In this document: positions 48,098 to 57,700 of the stretch, piece by piece
How positions within the stretch are numbered: position 1 is the stretch's first letter
How the letters are laid out: every line of letters begins with the position of its first letter
NCBI GenBank assembly: GCA_900754615.1
Contig: CAAEDN010000065.1
Location: forward strand, 14,800 to 78,799
Reading direction: 5' to 3'
DNA: 64,000 nt
Origin: an uncultured Holdemanella sp.
Lineage (GTDB): Bacteria; Bacillota_I; Bacilli_A; Erysipelotrichales; Erysipelotrichaceae
Notes under the pieces: model-generated
The model's input: the letters and a program-made list of their open reading frames with translations, nothing else
Database searches by the model: none
What the model was told of the DNA's origin: nothing
Program-made: the position numbers and the translations under genes

Positions 48098-50515
48098 ATG
48101 GAAAATGTAGAACATTTTGGAACATTGACAGAACGAATGAAAGAATTTCGAGAAGAAGTTTTAGATGAAAAACCTTATATTGATGCACAACGTGCAATTC
48201 TAGCAACTCTTGCTTACAAAGAAAATTTAAATCAACCACGAGTGATGGTTCGAGCTAAAATGCTAGAAAAGGTTCTTGATAATATGAGTATATATATTGA
48301 AGACAAATCTCTTTTAGCTGGAAATCAGGCAACTAAGAACCGTAACGCTCCTATTTTTCCTGAGTATACTATGGAATTTGTTATGAATGAATTGGATCAG
48401 TTTGAGAAAAGGGATGGGGACGTATTCTATATCACTGAAAAGACCAAGGAACAACTTAGAGAAATTGCGCCATTCTGGCAGAATAACAATTTGCGTGCAA
48501 GAGGAGAAGCTCTTCTTCCTGAAGAAGTCCGTGTCTTTATGGAAACCGGTGTATTTGGAATGGAAGGTAAGTTAAATGCAGGAGATGCGCATTTGGCGGT
48601 GAACTATGAGCGTATTTTGAAGGATGGATTAAGAGGATACGAAAAACGTGTAAAAGAATATAAAGCTACTCTTGATTTAACAAATCCAGATAATGTTGAC
48701 AAGTATTGTTTCTATAATGCAGTTCTTATAGTACTGGAGGCGGTGCGCAATTTTGCGAATCGTTACAGCGTTCTTGCAAAGGATTTGGCAGAAAAAGAAA
48801 TGAATCAAGAAAGAAAAATTGAATTATTACAGATTAGTAGAATTTGTTCAAAAGTTCCATATGAACCAGCAGAAACATTTCAAGAAGCGGTACAATCCGT
48901 ATGGTTTATTCAATTGATTTTACAAATTGAATCCAATGGACATTCTTTGAGTTATGGCAGATTCGACCAATATATGTATCCATATTATGATCGAGATATA
49001 AAAAATGGCACTATTAAAGAATCTGAAGCCTTGGAATTGTTGACATGCTTGTGGATAAAGACACTTACAATCAATAAAGTTCGTTCTCAAGCACATACGC
49101 TGAGTTCGGCAGGTTCTCCTATGTATCAAAATGTAACGATTGCAGGCCAAACAACAGATAAAAAGGATGCAGTCAATGATTTGAGTTTTTTAGTTTTGAA
49201 ATCTGTTGCACAAACAAGATTGACACAACCAAATTTAACTGTGCGCTATCACAAGAATATCAATAAACATTTTTTGGATGAATGTATAGAAGTTATGCGT
49301 TTAGGCTTTGGAATGCCAGCATTAAACAATGATGAAATTATAATTCCTTCATTTATGGATTGGGGCGTTAAAGAAGAGGATGCCTATAATTATAGTGCCA
49401 TAGGCTGTGTAGAAACAGCGGTTCCAGGTAAATGGGGTTATCGTTGTACGGGAATGTCTTATATCAATTTTCCAAGAATGCTTTTGTGTACGATGAATAA
49501 TGGGGTAGATCTTACAAGTAATAAACGTTTTACAAAAGGATATGGCTATTTTACAGAAATGGAAAGTTATGAAGAGCTTTTAAAAGCATGGGATAAAACA
49601 ATAAGGGAAATTACTCGATATAGTGTTATTGTAGAAAATGTAATTGATAAAGCATCTGAAAGAGATGTGCCAGACATTCTTTGTTCGGCTTTGACAGATG
49701 ATTGTATTGCCAGAGGCAAAACAATAAAAGAAGGTGGAGCGGTCTATGATTTTATTTCAGGACTTCAGGTAGGAATTGCGAACATGGCAGATTGTTTGGC
49801 AGCTATAAAGAAGTTAGTGTATGAAGAAAAGAAAATCACAAGACAAGAGCTTTGGAATGCGATCTTAGATGATTTTTCATCACCTGAAAACAAAAAAATT
49901 CAGAAAATGTTGATTCGTGAAGCTCCAAAATATGGAAATGATGATGATTATGTCGATCAGTTAATTGTGGAAGCTTATGATTCTTATATTGAAGAAATCG
50001 AAAAATATCCGAATACACGCTATAATAGAGGACCAATTGGCGGAATTCGTTATGCAGGAACTTCTTCAATTAGTGCGAATGTTGGACAAGGTATGTCAAC
50101 GATGGCTACGCCGGATGGACGAAATGCATTCGAACCTTTGGCAGAAGGTTGCAGTCCAGCGCATAATAGCGATAAAAATGGACCTACAGCTGTGTTTAAA
50201 AGTGTGTCTAAGCTTCGTACAAATAAAATTACAGGTGGAGTTCTGTTAAATCAAAAAATGACACCTCAAATGTTGTCGACTGAAGAAAATCGACAAAAAT
50301 TAGAATTGCTGATTAAAACTTTCTTTAATCGTTTACATGGATATCACGTGCAATATAACATTGTTTCTAAAGAAACTTTGATTGATGCACAGAAGCATCC
50401 TGAAAACCATAAGGATTTAATTGTTCGTGTAGCCGGATATAGTGCTTTCTTTAATGTGCTTTCTAAAAAGACGCAAGATGATATTATTGGCAGAACAGAA
50501 CAATCATTGATGTAA
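48098..50515 (+). CDS. Glycyl radical enzyme, PFL2/glycerol dehydratase-like subgroup
   Basis: This 805-residue enzyme has the C-terminal glycyl radical loop RVAGYSAFF (Gly780) and the thiyl radical loop SAIGCVETAVPG (Cys437, with Glu439 as in dehydratase-type members rather than the Cys-Cys of pyruvate formate-lyase). So it is probably an eliminase or lyase rather than true PFL, but the substrate cannot be read from sequence. Known relatives act on glycerol, choline, hydroxyproline or isethionate. The gene is divergent from its activase. I chose ATG 48098 after GGGAGG; the frame opens 8 codons earlier. No microcompartment shell genes are present, so a compartment-type pathway is unlikely here. 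Confidence 0.9.
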   Translation: MENVEHFGTLTERMKEFREEVLDEKPYIDAQRAILATLAYKENLNQPRVMVRAKMLEKVLDNMSIYIEDKSLLAGNQATKNRNAPIFPEYTMEFVMNELDQFEKRDGDVFYITEKTKEQLREIAPFWQNNNLRARGEALLPEEVRVFMETGVFGMEGKLNAGDAHLAVNYERILKDGLRGYEKRVKEYKATLDLTNPDNVDKYCFYNAVLIVLEAVRNFANRYSVLAKDLAEKEMNQERKIELLQISRICSKVPYEPAETFQEAVQSVWFIQLILQIESNGHSLSYGRFDQYMYPYYDRDIKNGTIKESEALELLTCLWIKTLTINKVRSQAHTLSSAGSPMYQNVTIAGQTTDKKDAVNDLSFLVLKSVAQTRLTQPNLTVRYHKNINKHFLDECIEVMRLGFGMPALNNDEIIIPSFMDWGVKEEDAYNYSAIGCVETAVPGKWGYRCTGMSYINFPRMLLCTMNNGVDLTSNKRFTKGYGYFTEMESYEELLKAWDKTIREITRYSVIVENVIDKASERDVPDILCSALTDDCIARGKTIKEGGAVYDFISGLQVGIANMADCLAAIKKLVYEEKKITRQELWNAILDDFSSPENKKIQKMLIREAPKYGNDDDYVDQLIVEAYDSYIEEIEKYPNTRYNRGPIGGIRYAGTSSISANVGQGMSTMATPDGRNAFEPLAEGCSPAHNSDKNGPTAVFKSVSKLRTNKITGGVLLNQKMTPQMLSTEENRQKLELLIKTFFNRLHGYHVQYNIVSKETLIDAQKHPENHKDLIVRVAGYSAFFNVLSKKTQDDIIGRTEQSLM

Positions 50516-50542
50516 GAAAATGTAAATAATTTGAAAAAAGTG

Positions 50543-50571
50543 TTGAAAACAGATTTTATTAGGTGTATTCT
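50543..50571 (+). promoter_or_regulatory. Promoter of the T-box leader
   Basis: TTGAAA (50543-50548) and TATTCT (50566-50571) have a 17-base spacer. Transcription would begin near 50578, immediately before stem I of the T-box. Confidence 0.65.
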
Positions 50572-50577
50572 ATAGGC

Positions 50578-50845
50578 AACCGATGCGAAAGAGATCAAAC
50601 TGAGAACCGGATATAAAGAGATTCTAGTCAGGGTGGAAGCTAGATTATTACGACTTGGCAAATGGACTTTCAAGGGCAAGGTGAAAAGTATTTCTGAGTA
50701 GCTGCGACGTGTTCCGTGCGTTAAATGGATCGAATGTGATGGCATTCTAGAGGTGGGTATAACTATACCAATTCAGGTGGTACCGCAGATTATTTTGATA
50801 TTCTGTCCTGTGTCAAATTATTAAATTTGATGCAGGATTTTTTTG
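50578..50845 (+). promoter_or_regulatory. T-box leader, probable tRNA-Trp specificity
   Basis: The T-box sequence AGGTGGTACCGCAG (50775-50788) can pair with CTGTCCTG at 50803-50810 as the antiterminator. The competing terminator TCCTGTGTCAAATT / AATTTGATGCAGGA (50806-50837) is followed by seven T. Stem III (GGTATA-type, around 50754-50769) and an apical stem I hairpin around AGAGATTCTAG / CTAGATT (50617-50647) are visible. GAAAG (50587-50591) can pair with CTTTC (50667-50671), which places UGG followed by A at 50663-50666 in the specifier position, meaning tryptophan. AUG one base earlier is the alternative, and the U in UGGU would prefer an A73 tRNA. The WWW leader ORF downstream supports Trp. 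Confidence 0.85.
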
Positions 50846-50868
50846 ATTTATAAGGAGAGTGATGAAAA

Positions 50869-50901
50869 GTGTTAGCTGACTGGTGGTGGTATAAAGAGTA
50901 G
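50869..50901 (+). CDS. Leader peptide with three consecutive Trp codons
   Basis: GTG 50869 opens a 10-codon frame, MLADWWWYKE, ending TAG at 50899-50901. GGAGAG at 50854-50859 is 9 bases upstream. TGG TGG TGG occupies 50881-50889. The stop is 6 bases before the AGGAGG of the lipoprotein gene, so a ribosome ending here would cover that site, whereas one stalled at the Trp codons would leave it free. The T-box-plus-WWW-leader layout matches what is known for the rtpA (anti-TRAP) operon of Bacillus subtilis. A 5-codon ATG frame at 50862 overlaps it. Confidence 0.65.
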   Translation: MLADWWWYKE

Positions 50902-50922
50902 ATGTTTAGGAGGTAAAAGAAT

Positions 50923-52581
50923 ATGTATAAGAAAATATTAGCATGTGGATTAGCTTTATTGATGTGTGGATGTAGCGCAAAAGCAGCAAGTAATGATCAA
51001 GTGTTGACAGTGGGATTGAGTTCAGAAATGAATGGAACTTTTTCACCTATGTATTACCAAACGACAAATGATTCTTATGTCGTTGATTTGGTTTATCAAG
51101 GGTTGTTGAAATACAACAAAAAAGGAAAGTTAGTTGCAGATTTGGCTAAGTCCTTACCAGAAATAAGTGAAGATGGAAAATCAATGACTTTTAAATTAAA
51201 GAAAGGAATCAAATTTAGTGATGGTTCAAAGTTTACTTCAAAAGATGTTAAAACAACATTTAGTATAATGGCAGATCCTAGCTATACTGGTCGTTTTGCG
51301 AATAACGTCGATTTCTTAGATGGTTATAGTGAATATCATGATGCAGATGCATCTAGCTTTACTGGAGTTGAAACACCAGATAACTATACAGTTGTATTTC
51401 ATTTAAATAAACCTAGAATTGATGCGGTTTCTACACTTGGAACACAGAAGATCTGTAGTGCTGAATATTTAAATTATGAAAAAGGGAAAACAGAAAGTAT
51501 TGAAAAGAAAAACAGTAAGCCAATTGGAACAGGTGCTTATGTATTAAAGAAGTTTGAGAAGACAAGTGGGGCTAGTTTAGTTTCTAATTCAAAGTTCAAA
51601 GCAAAAAAAGGTCAATATCAGATTTCTAAGATCATGATCAAAAAGACAGATACTTCAACAGAAGTAAAGGAATTAGAAAATGGAACTGTGGATTATATTC
51701 CAGATGTGATTGAGGCAAATAAAATTAAATCAGTAAAAAAGAATAAGAATTTGTCAGTTGATTCCTATCCTAGTGATCGTGAAAGCTTCATTATCTTTAA
51801 TTCATATGCGGGAGCCTGCAGTGATGTTGCGGTAAGAAAAGCCATCGGATATGGATTTAATGCACAGGAATATATTGATAATTACTATCAAATCGAAGGT
51901 ATGGCCTATAAGCCTGGTACTTTTGGAAATCCTGTTTCTTTAAATAATGGACCGATGATTCGTAATGAAGAAAAAATCGATGGTGTTACATATTATGATT
52001 ATGATGTGGAAAAGGCAAATCAAATCTTAGAGGATGCTGGATATAAATTGGCAGAGGATGGATACCGTTATAAAGATGGTGAGAAATTAATAGTTCGTTT
52101 CTTGGCAAATAAGGACAAAGATTCTTTAGATTCTTTGATCCCTGTTTTACAAAAATGCTTAAATGCGATTGGCATTGATTTTAAAGCGAATACAGTTGAA
52201 TTTAATACAGTTATTAGTACCGTGCAGGATGATGCACAGACAGATAGCTGGGATGCGACATACTTAGGCTTTTCTTATGGTTCCCCAGATGATACAGGTA
52301 TCAACTTTATTTTAAGAACAGGTGCTACAAATAACTTTGGACGTTTAAGTGATGAAGAACTAGATACGTATTTAGATGCAGGAATGTATACATCGGATAA
52401 TGAAGTATCGAAAGAAAACTATCATAATGCTTTGGTACGTCAAAGTGAATTATGTGGTTATTTACCTGTGGATTCAACCAAGACGTATTGTTTAAGAAAT
52501 AAGAATATCAAAGGAATGCACACAACATCTATTTATAATTGGGCACAATCGATTGCGACGGCGTATATTGTAAATAAATAA
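50923..52581 (+). CDS. Family 5 solute-binding lipoprotein (OppA/DppA-like), paralogue 3, under Trp T-box control
   Basis: This 552-residue lipoprotein has lipobox LLMCGC after a short signal sequence. It then carries the same family 5 fold as paralogues 1 and 2, including GIKFSDGSKFTSKDV, DPSYTGRF and NGTVDYIPDV. AGGAGG at 50908-50913 precedes ATG 50923. It is monocistronic, from the T-box to the terminator at 52617. Control by a tRNA-Trp T-box and a WWW leader suggests that it brings in tryptophan or tryptophan-containing peptides; the ligand is inferred only from regulation. Neither permease nor ATPase is encoded nearby, so it must share a transporter encoded elsewhere. Confidence 0.93.
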   Translation: MYKKILACGLALLMCGCSAKAASNDQVLTVGLSSEMNGTFSPMYYQTTNDSYVVDLVYQGLLKYNKKGKLVADLAKSLPEISEDGKSMTFKLKKGIKFSDGSKFTSKDVKTTFSIMADPSYTGRFANNVDFLDGYSEYHDADASSFTGVETPDNYTVVFHLNKPRIDAVSTLGTQKICSAEYLNYEKGKTESIEKKNSKPIGTGAYVLKKFEKTSGASLVSNSKFKAKKGQYQISKIMIKKTDTSTEVKELENGTVDYIPDVIEANKIKSVKKNKNLSVDSYPSDRESFIIFNSYAGACSDVAVRKAIGYGFNAQEYIDNYYQIEGMAYKPGTFGNPVSLNNGPMIRNEEKIDGVTYYDYDVEKANQILEDAGYKLAEDGYRYKDGEKLIVRFLANKDKDSLDSLIPVLQKCLNAIGIDFKANTVEFNTVISTVQDDAQTDSWDATYLGFSYGSPDDTGINFILRTGATNNFGRLSDEELDTYLDAGMYTSDNEVSKENYHNALVRQSELCGYLPVDSTKTYCLRNKNIKGMHTTSIYNWAQSIATAYIVNK

Positions 52582-52616
52582 TACATGATGTATCCTAATG
52601 GATATTAGGGCAAAGT

Positions 52617-52656
52617 AAAGTCCTGTACTAACTTAATGTTGGTGCAGGCTTTTCTG
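52617..52656 (+). terminator. Terminator of solute-binding paralogue 3
   Basis: AAAGTCCTGTACTAAC pairs with GTTGGTGCAGGCTTT, including G-T pairs, followed by TCT. It isolates the T-box transcript from the MATE gene. Confidence 0.75.
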
Positions 52657-52673
52657 TATGGGAAGGGGATTTT

Positions 52674-54026
52674 ATGGCGAAACAAAGTTCAATTCAGTTA
52701 ATGACAAAAGGAAGTATTGCCAAACAAATCATTGACTATGCGATACCTATATTTATCGGGTATCTTTTTCAGCAACTCTACAATACGGTGGATGCATTGA
52801 TTGTAGGAAATTTTCTAGGGCAGAATGCGTTAGCGGCTGTTACGGGTGTAGGTTCATTGATTTTCTTGATTGTTGGTTTCTTTAACGGTTTTGCGACAGG
52901 TGCAAGTGTAATCGTTGCCAATGCGATAGGTGCTCAGGATGAAGAAAGAACAAAAAAAGCGGTTTATACTACGGCTACGTTTGGTATATTATTAGGTTTT
53001 ATTATGACTGGAATTAGTTATTTACTGACAGATCAAATGTTGATGTGGATGGGATCTCCTAAAAATGTGTTTGATTTATCCTCAACGTATCTAAAAATCT
53101 ATTTCTTAGGAGGCTTTTCTTTAGTCTTATATAACATGCTTGTGGGGATTATCCGAGCTGGTGGTGATGCAAAACATCCACTCTATTATTTGATTGTCAG
53201 TTCTATATTAAATGTGATTTTAGATATTGTATTTATCACAATATTTAAGATGGGGGTTGCTGGTGCTGCCTGGGCAACAATCATTTCTGAATTTGTGAGT
53301 ATGTTTTTGTGTGCTGTGCAATTAGCAAGAGAAGAAAGTATTTTGCATATTTCTTGGTTACATTTAACTTTGGATTTTGAAAATCTTAAACAGATCTGTA
53401 TCTATGGCTTGCCAACAGGATTGCAAGGCTGTGTCATTGATTTTGCAAACGTCATGATTCAGTCTTATATCAATTCATTTGGTGCTGCAGCTATTGCTGG
53501 TATTGGTGCTTATTCAAAGGTGGAAGGATTTATTTTCCTTCCTGAGATTTCTTTTTCAATGGCACTTACGACGTTTGTGTCTCAAAATGAAGGGGCTGGG
53601 CAAAAGGAACGTTCTCGAAAAGGAATCTTGTTTGGACTTGCGGCTGCTTTGTTAATGATTGAATGTTTGGGTATTTTGATCTACATATTCGCATCAACCT
53701 TTATTTCATTCTTCAATCAAAATCCAGAAGTAATTGCGATTGGAGTAGATCGTGCTAAAATCTGTGCTTTCTTTTATATCTTTTTAGGTTTTTCACATGT
53801 TGTATCCAGTATTCTAAGAGGGCTTGGACGACCAGTAATGCCAATGGTAGTCATGCTTGTATGTTGGTGTGCTGTTCGTGTCGTTGTTTTAATGACGATA
53901 GGACAAAGTATACATAGTTTGTATTTAACGCATTGGTTATATCCGATTACGTGGGGATTAAGTTCGATTGTTTATATATTTGATTTGCGAAAATATAAAT
54001 TGTTTACACCTAGAGAGCAACTTTAA
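52674..54026 (+). CDS. MATE family efflux transporter
   Basis: This 450-residue protein has twelve hydrophobic segments in two repeated halves. It starts KGSIAKQIIDYAIPIFIGYLFQ with QLYNTVDALIVGNFLG, typical of the NorM/DinF-like MATE transporters of Bacillota. These exchange Na+ or H+ for cationic drugs or metabolites; the substrate is unknown. GGAAGGGG precedes ATG 52674. It stands alone between the Trp-regulated lipoprotein and the purine operon leader. Confidence 0.93.
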   Translation: MAKQSSIQLMTKGSIAKQIIDYAIPIFIGYLFQQLYNTVDALIVGNFLGQNALAAVTGVGSLIFLIVGFFNGFATGASVIVANAIGAQDEERTKKAVYTTATFGILLGFIMTGISYLLTDQMLMWMGSPKNVFDLSSTYLKIYFLGGFSLVLYNMLVGIIRAGGDAKHPLYYLIVSSILNVILDIVFITIFKMGVAGAAWATIISEFVSMFLCAVQLAREESILHISWLHLTLDFENLKQICIYGLPTGLQGCVIDFANVMIQSYINSFGAAAIAGIGAYSKVEGFIFLPEISFSMALTTFVSQNEGAGQKERSRKGILFGLAAALLMIECLGILIYIFASTFISFFNQNPEVIAIGVDRAKICAFFYIFLGFSHVVSSILRGLGRPVMPMVVMLVCWCAVRVVVLMTIGQSIHSLYLTHWLYPITWGLSSIVYIFDLRKYKLFTPREQL

Positions 54027-54064
54027 TGAAATATTGGGTTGTCATTTGAGTTGGTTTTAGGTAT

Positions 54065-54070
54065 TATAAT
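54065..54070 (+). promoter_or_regulatory. Candidate -10 of the purine operon leader
   Basis: A TATAAT at 54065-54070 would start transcription near 54077, ahead of the leader ORF. The possible -35 (TTGTCA at 54039 or TTGAGT at 54046) is badly spaced. Confidence 0.45.
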
Positions 54071-54108
54071 CTTGCAGAAGTGTTTTTCTGATTTTGGAGG
54101 TCTTACTT

Positions 54109-54159
54109 ATGGTCTTAAGAAGATTTACCACAATTGATAGAGAAGAATTGCTTTTTTAA
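54109..54159 (+). CDS. Short leader ORF before purE
   Basis: ATG 54109 opens a 16-codon frame, MVLRRFTTIDREELLF, ending TAA at 54157-54159, with GGAGG at 54096-54100 about 8 bases upstream. The stop codon touches the base of a terminator hairpin that ends 21 bases before purE. This is the arrangement of a translation-coupled attenuator, or of a peptide whose translation affects termination. There is no run of one rare amino acid, so the signal is unclear. It may also be a fortuitous frame. Confidence 0.45.
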   Translation: MVLRRFTTIDREELLF

Positions 54160-54187
54160 GTGTGCCTGCTATAGGTGCGCTTTTTTT
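54159..54187 (+). terminator. Terminator/attenuator hairpin before purE
   Basis: AGTGTGCCT / AGGTGCGCT pairs with three G-T pairs around a 5-base loop, followed by TTTTTT. It lies between the candidate promoter and the purE ribosome binding site. Confidence 0.7.
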
Positions 54188-54208
54188 GTTTTGAAAGGAA
54201 GGTCATTT

Positions 54209-54697
54209 ATGGAAACAAAGCGTGTATTAATTGTGATGGGTTCTCGTTCAGACTTACCTAGTATGGAAGGCTGCATGAAACAATTAGACGATTTTCAGGT
54301 TGGCTATGAAGTTCGTGTATTAAGTGCTCACCGTACTCCGGAAGCTGTTTTGGAATTGTCTAAGACAGCGTGTGAACGTGGAATTCAAGTTATTATTGCA
54401 GCGGCAGGAGGAGCAGCACATTTAGCTGGAGTTTTAGCTAGCTCTACACCGTTGCCAGTTATTGGAATCCCTATTCAGACATCTGCTTTAGGTGGATTGG
54501 ATTCATTATTGTCGACAGTACAAATGCCTCAAGGAGTTCCTGTTGCGACTGTTGCGATTGGAAAATCAGGAGCAAGAAATGCAGCTATCTTAGCTTGCCA
54601 GATGATGGGACTGAATGATAAGTCATTGCAGGATAAGATTGTTGAATTTAAAAAAGAACAAGCACAAAAAGTATTAGAACAGTCTATTGTTGAATAA
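54209..54697 (+). CDS. purE: N5-carboxyaminoimidazole ribonucleotide mutase
   Basis: This 162-residue class I PurE converts N5-CAIR to CAIR. The motifs MGSRSDLPSMEGC, SAHRTPEAVLEL, IAAAGGAAHLAGVLA and GLDSLLSTVQMPQGVPVATVAIG are intact. Class I enzymes usually need PurK, but no purK gene is in this operon or window. AAGGAAGG lies upstream of ATG 54209. It is the first gene of purE-L-F-M-N-H. Confidence 0.96.
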   Translation: METKRVLIVMGSRSDLPSMEGCMKQLDDFQVGYEVRVLSAHRTPEAVLELSKTACERGIQVIIAAAGGAAHLAGVLASSTPLPVIGIPIQTSALGGLDSLLSTVQMPQGVPVATVAIGKSGARNAAILACQMMGLNDKSLQDKIVEFKKEQAQKVLEQSIVE

Positions 54698-54707
54698 GGA
54701 GAAGAAA

Positions 54708-57700
54708 ATGGATACTCGTATTTTTGTTCATAAAAAAGAACAGTTTCAGGTTGAAAGTGAATCATTAGCGGCTGAATTAAGACAATCTTTATCTTTGGGG
54801 AATGATTTTGGTTTAACTAAATACAATCTATATGATATTTTTAATGCTGATGAAAATGATATCGAATTATTAAAGAAAAATGTTTGTAGTGAAGTGGTTA
54901 CAGATGATGTATACGATTCTGTAGATTTAACAGGTAAATCATATTTAGCCTATGAATTTTTACCAGGTCAATACGATCAAAGAGCAGACAGTGCAATGCA
55001 GTGTTTAATGCTTTTGAATAATAAGCAAACAGTGCGTATTCATTCAGGAACTTTATTAGTGTTTTTAAACCCAGTAGATGAAGAAACACTAGATAAAATA
55101 ACACACTATATTGTTAACCCTGTTGAAGCGCGTGTAAAAGACCTTTCTGTATTAGTGGATGATCAGGATGTTGATGTAAAAGACGTTCCTGTTTTAGAAG
55201 GATTTACAACGAAGACGAAAGAAGAATTAGATTCTTTACGTACAACTTTAGGGTTGGCCATGTCTCAAGCGGACATTGAGCATGTTCAACGCTACTTCGC
55301 AAAAGAAGAAAAAAGAGATTGCACAATGACTGAACTACGTGTATTAGATACATATTGGTCAGATCACTGTCGTCACACGACTTTTGAGACTGTATTAGAT
55401 GATGTATGTTTCCATTTAGATACATTATCGGATGAATTACAGGCTTCTTATGATAAATATTTAAAATTACGTCAGGAAGTTCATGGAAATCGTAAAGAAA
55501 AAACATTGATGGACATGGCTACCATCGCTGGTAAGTATCTTCGTAAGCAAGGTAAGCTTGATGATATGGAGATTACAGATGAAATCAATGCATGTAGTGT
55601 AGAAATTACAGTGGATGTGGATGGAAAAGACGAACAATGGTTGTTGATGTTTAAAAATGAAACACATAACCACCCAACAGAAATTGAACCATTTGGTGGA
55701 GCTAGTACATGTATTGGTGGAGCTATTCGTGACCCATTATCAGGACGTAGCTATGTATATCAAGCTATGCGTATTACAGGTGCTGGAGACATCACGAAAC
55801 CAATTAGTGAAACTTTAGAACACAAATTACCTCAATCAAAGATTTCAAAGACAGCGGCTCATGGTTATTCAAGTTATGGTAACCAAATTGGTTTAGCTAC
55901 TACATTTGTTGATGAAATCTATGATGATGGTTATGTAGCTAAACGTATGGAGGTTGGTGCTGTTGTTGGTGCAGCCCCTAAATCACATGTAAAACGTGAA
56001 CAACCACAACCAGGCGATATCATTGTTATGATTGGTGGAGCTACTGGTCGTGATGGAATTGGTGGGGCAACTGGTTCAAGTAAAGAACATAATGAAACAA
56101 GCTTGGAAAAATGTTCGAGTGAAGTTCAAAAGGGTAATGCCTTAATTGAACGTAAATTGCAGCGTTTATTTAGAAATCCAGCATGTACAAAACTAATCAA
56201 AAAGGCAAATGACTTTGGTGCTGGTGGAGTCAGTGTTGCTGTTGGTGAACTTGCGGATGGATTGGATATCAACTTAGATGCAGTTCCAGTTAAATATCAA
56301 GGTTTAGACGGTACAGAATTAGCTATTAGTGAATCACAAGAACGTATGGCTGTATGTATTGAAGCCAAAGATTTTGAAAAATTCAAAGAAGAAGCATATA
56401 AGGAAAACTTAGATGCTATCAAAGTTGCGGATGTTACAGATACAAATCGTTTAGTCATGAAATGGCGTGGCGAAACAATTGTTAATATGTCTCGTGCTTT
56501 CTTGGATACAAACGGTGTTCGCCAACATCAGGTTGTTGATGTTTGTGAAAATGAATATGATGAACATCCATTTGATGCTGTAACTTCAGATTTAAATACA
56601 GTTTTACAAGATGCGAATGTTGCAAGTCAAATTGGATTGGCAGAAATGTTTGATGCGTCAATCGGTAAGAGTACAGTATTGATGCCTTTTGGAGGTAAAT
56701 ATCAATTAACTCCTGAGGAAGGTTCTGTACAAAAATTACCTGTTCATGGAATGACAAACACATGTTCCGTTATGACATATGGATATGATCCAAAAGTATC
56801 TAAATATTCTCCATATTTAGGTGCAAGCTATTCCGTTGTTGAAGCATTAGCTCGTATTACAGCATTAGGTGCTGATTATAAGAAGTGTCGTTTATCAAAC
56901 CAGGAATACTTTGAACATTTAGGTACAGATGCACAAAAATGGGGACAACCATTTGAAGCGTTATTAGGTTTAATTGATGCACAGTTAGCATTTGAAACGC
57001 CTAGTATTGGTGGTAAAGACTCTATGAGTGGAACGTATAAAGATATTCATGTACCTCCAACTGTAATTACTTTTGCGGTAACAACAGCGAAAACAGATGA
57101 TATCGTTTCGGCTTCATTCAAAAATCCTGGAGACTATGTATACTTAGTAAAACATACGCCGGTTAAGAATCATGTTCCAAACTATGAACAATTAAAGGAA
57201 AATTTTGAAACAGTTCATAAATTCATGCAGGAAAAGAAAATTGTTGCGGCAAGCACAATTAAATTTGGAGGTTTAGGTGCAACTGTTGCGAAAATGGCAT
57301 TTGGATCTAAAGTGGGTGTTGCAATCAACACAGAAGAAGATCTATATGGATTTAACTTAGGTTCAATGATTGTTGAGACTACAGAAAGTATTCAAGATGA
57401 ACATTTAGAATTGATCGGTATTTTAAATGATGATTCTAAGATTGTATTAAATGATGAAACTGTTGAAATTGAAGAGGCATTAAAGGCCTGGACAAAACGT
57501 TATAGTGAGATTTATCCAATGATTGTGGATGAAGGAAAAGAAACTTTAGAAACTCCTTTAAATGATGCAGAAATGCCAATGTCTAAGGTTGTAGTGGAAA
57601 AACCAAAAGTGATTATTCCTATTTTCCCTGGACAAAACTGTGAGTTTGATACAACAGCTAAATTTGAACGTGCAGGTGCCGAAGTAAAACAGGTTGTATT

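Noticed and set aside
48098..50515. Reading the glycyl radical enzyme as pyruvate formate-lyase, or as indoleacetate decarboxylase because of the Trp T-box next door
   Set aside because: True PFL has adjacent Cys residues, whereas this has GCVE. The protein is shorter than the arylacetate decarboxylases, and the T-box has its own promoter after the gene, so it does not regulate it.
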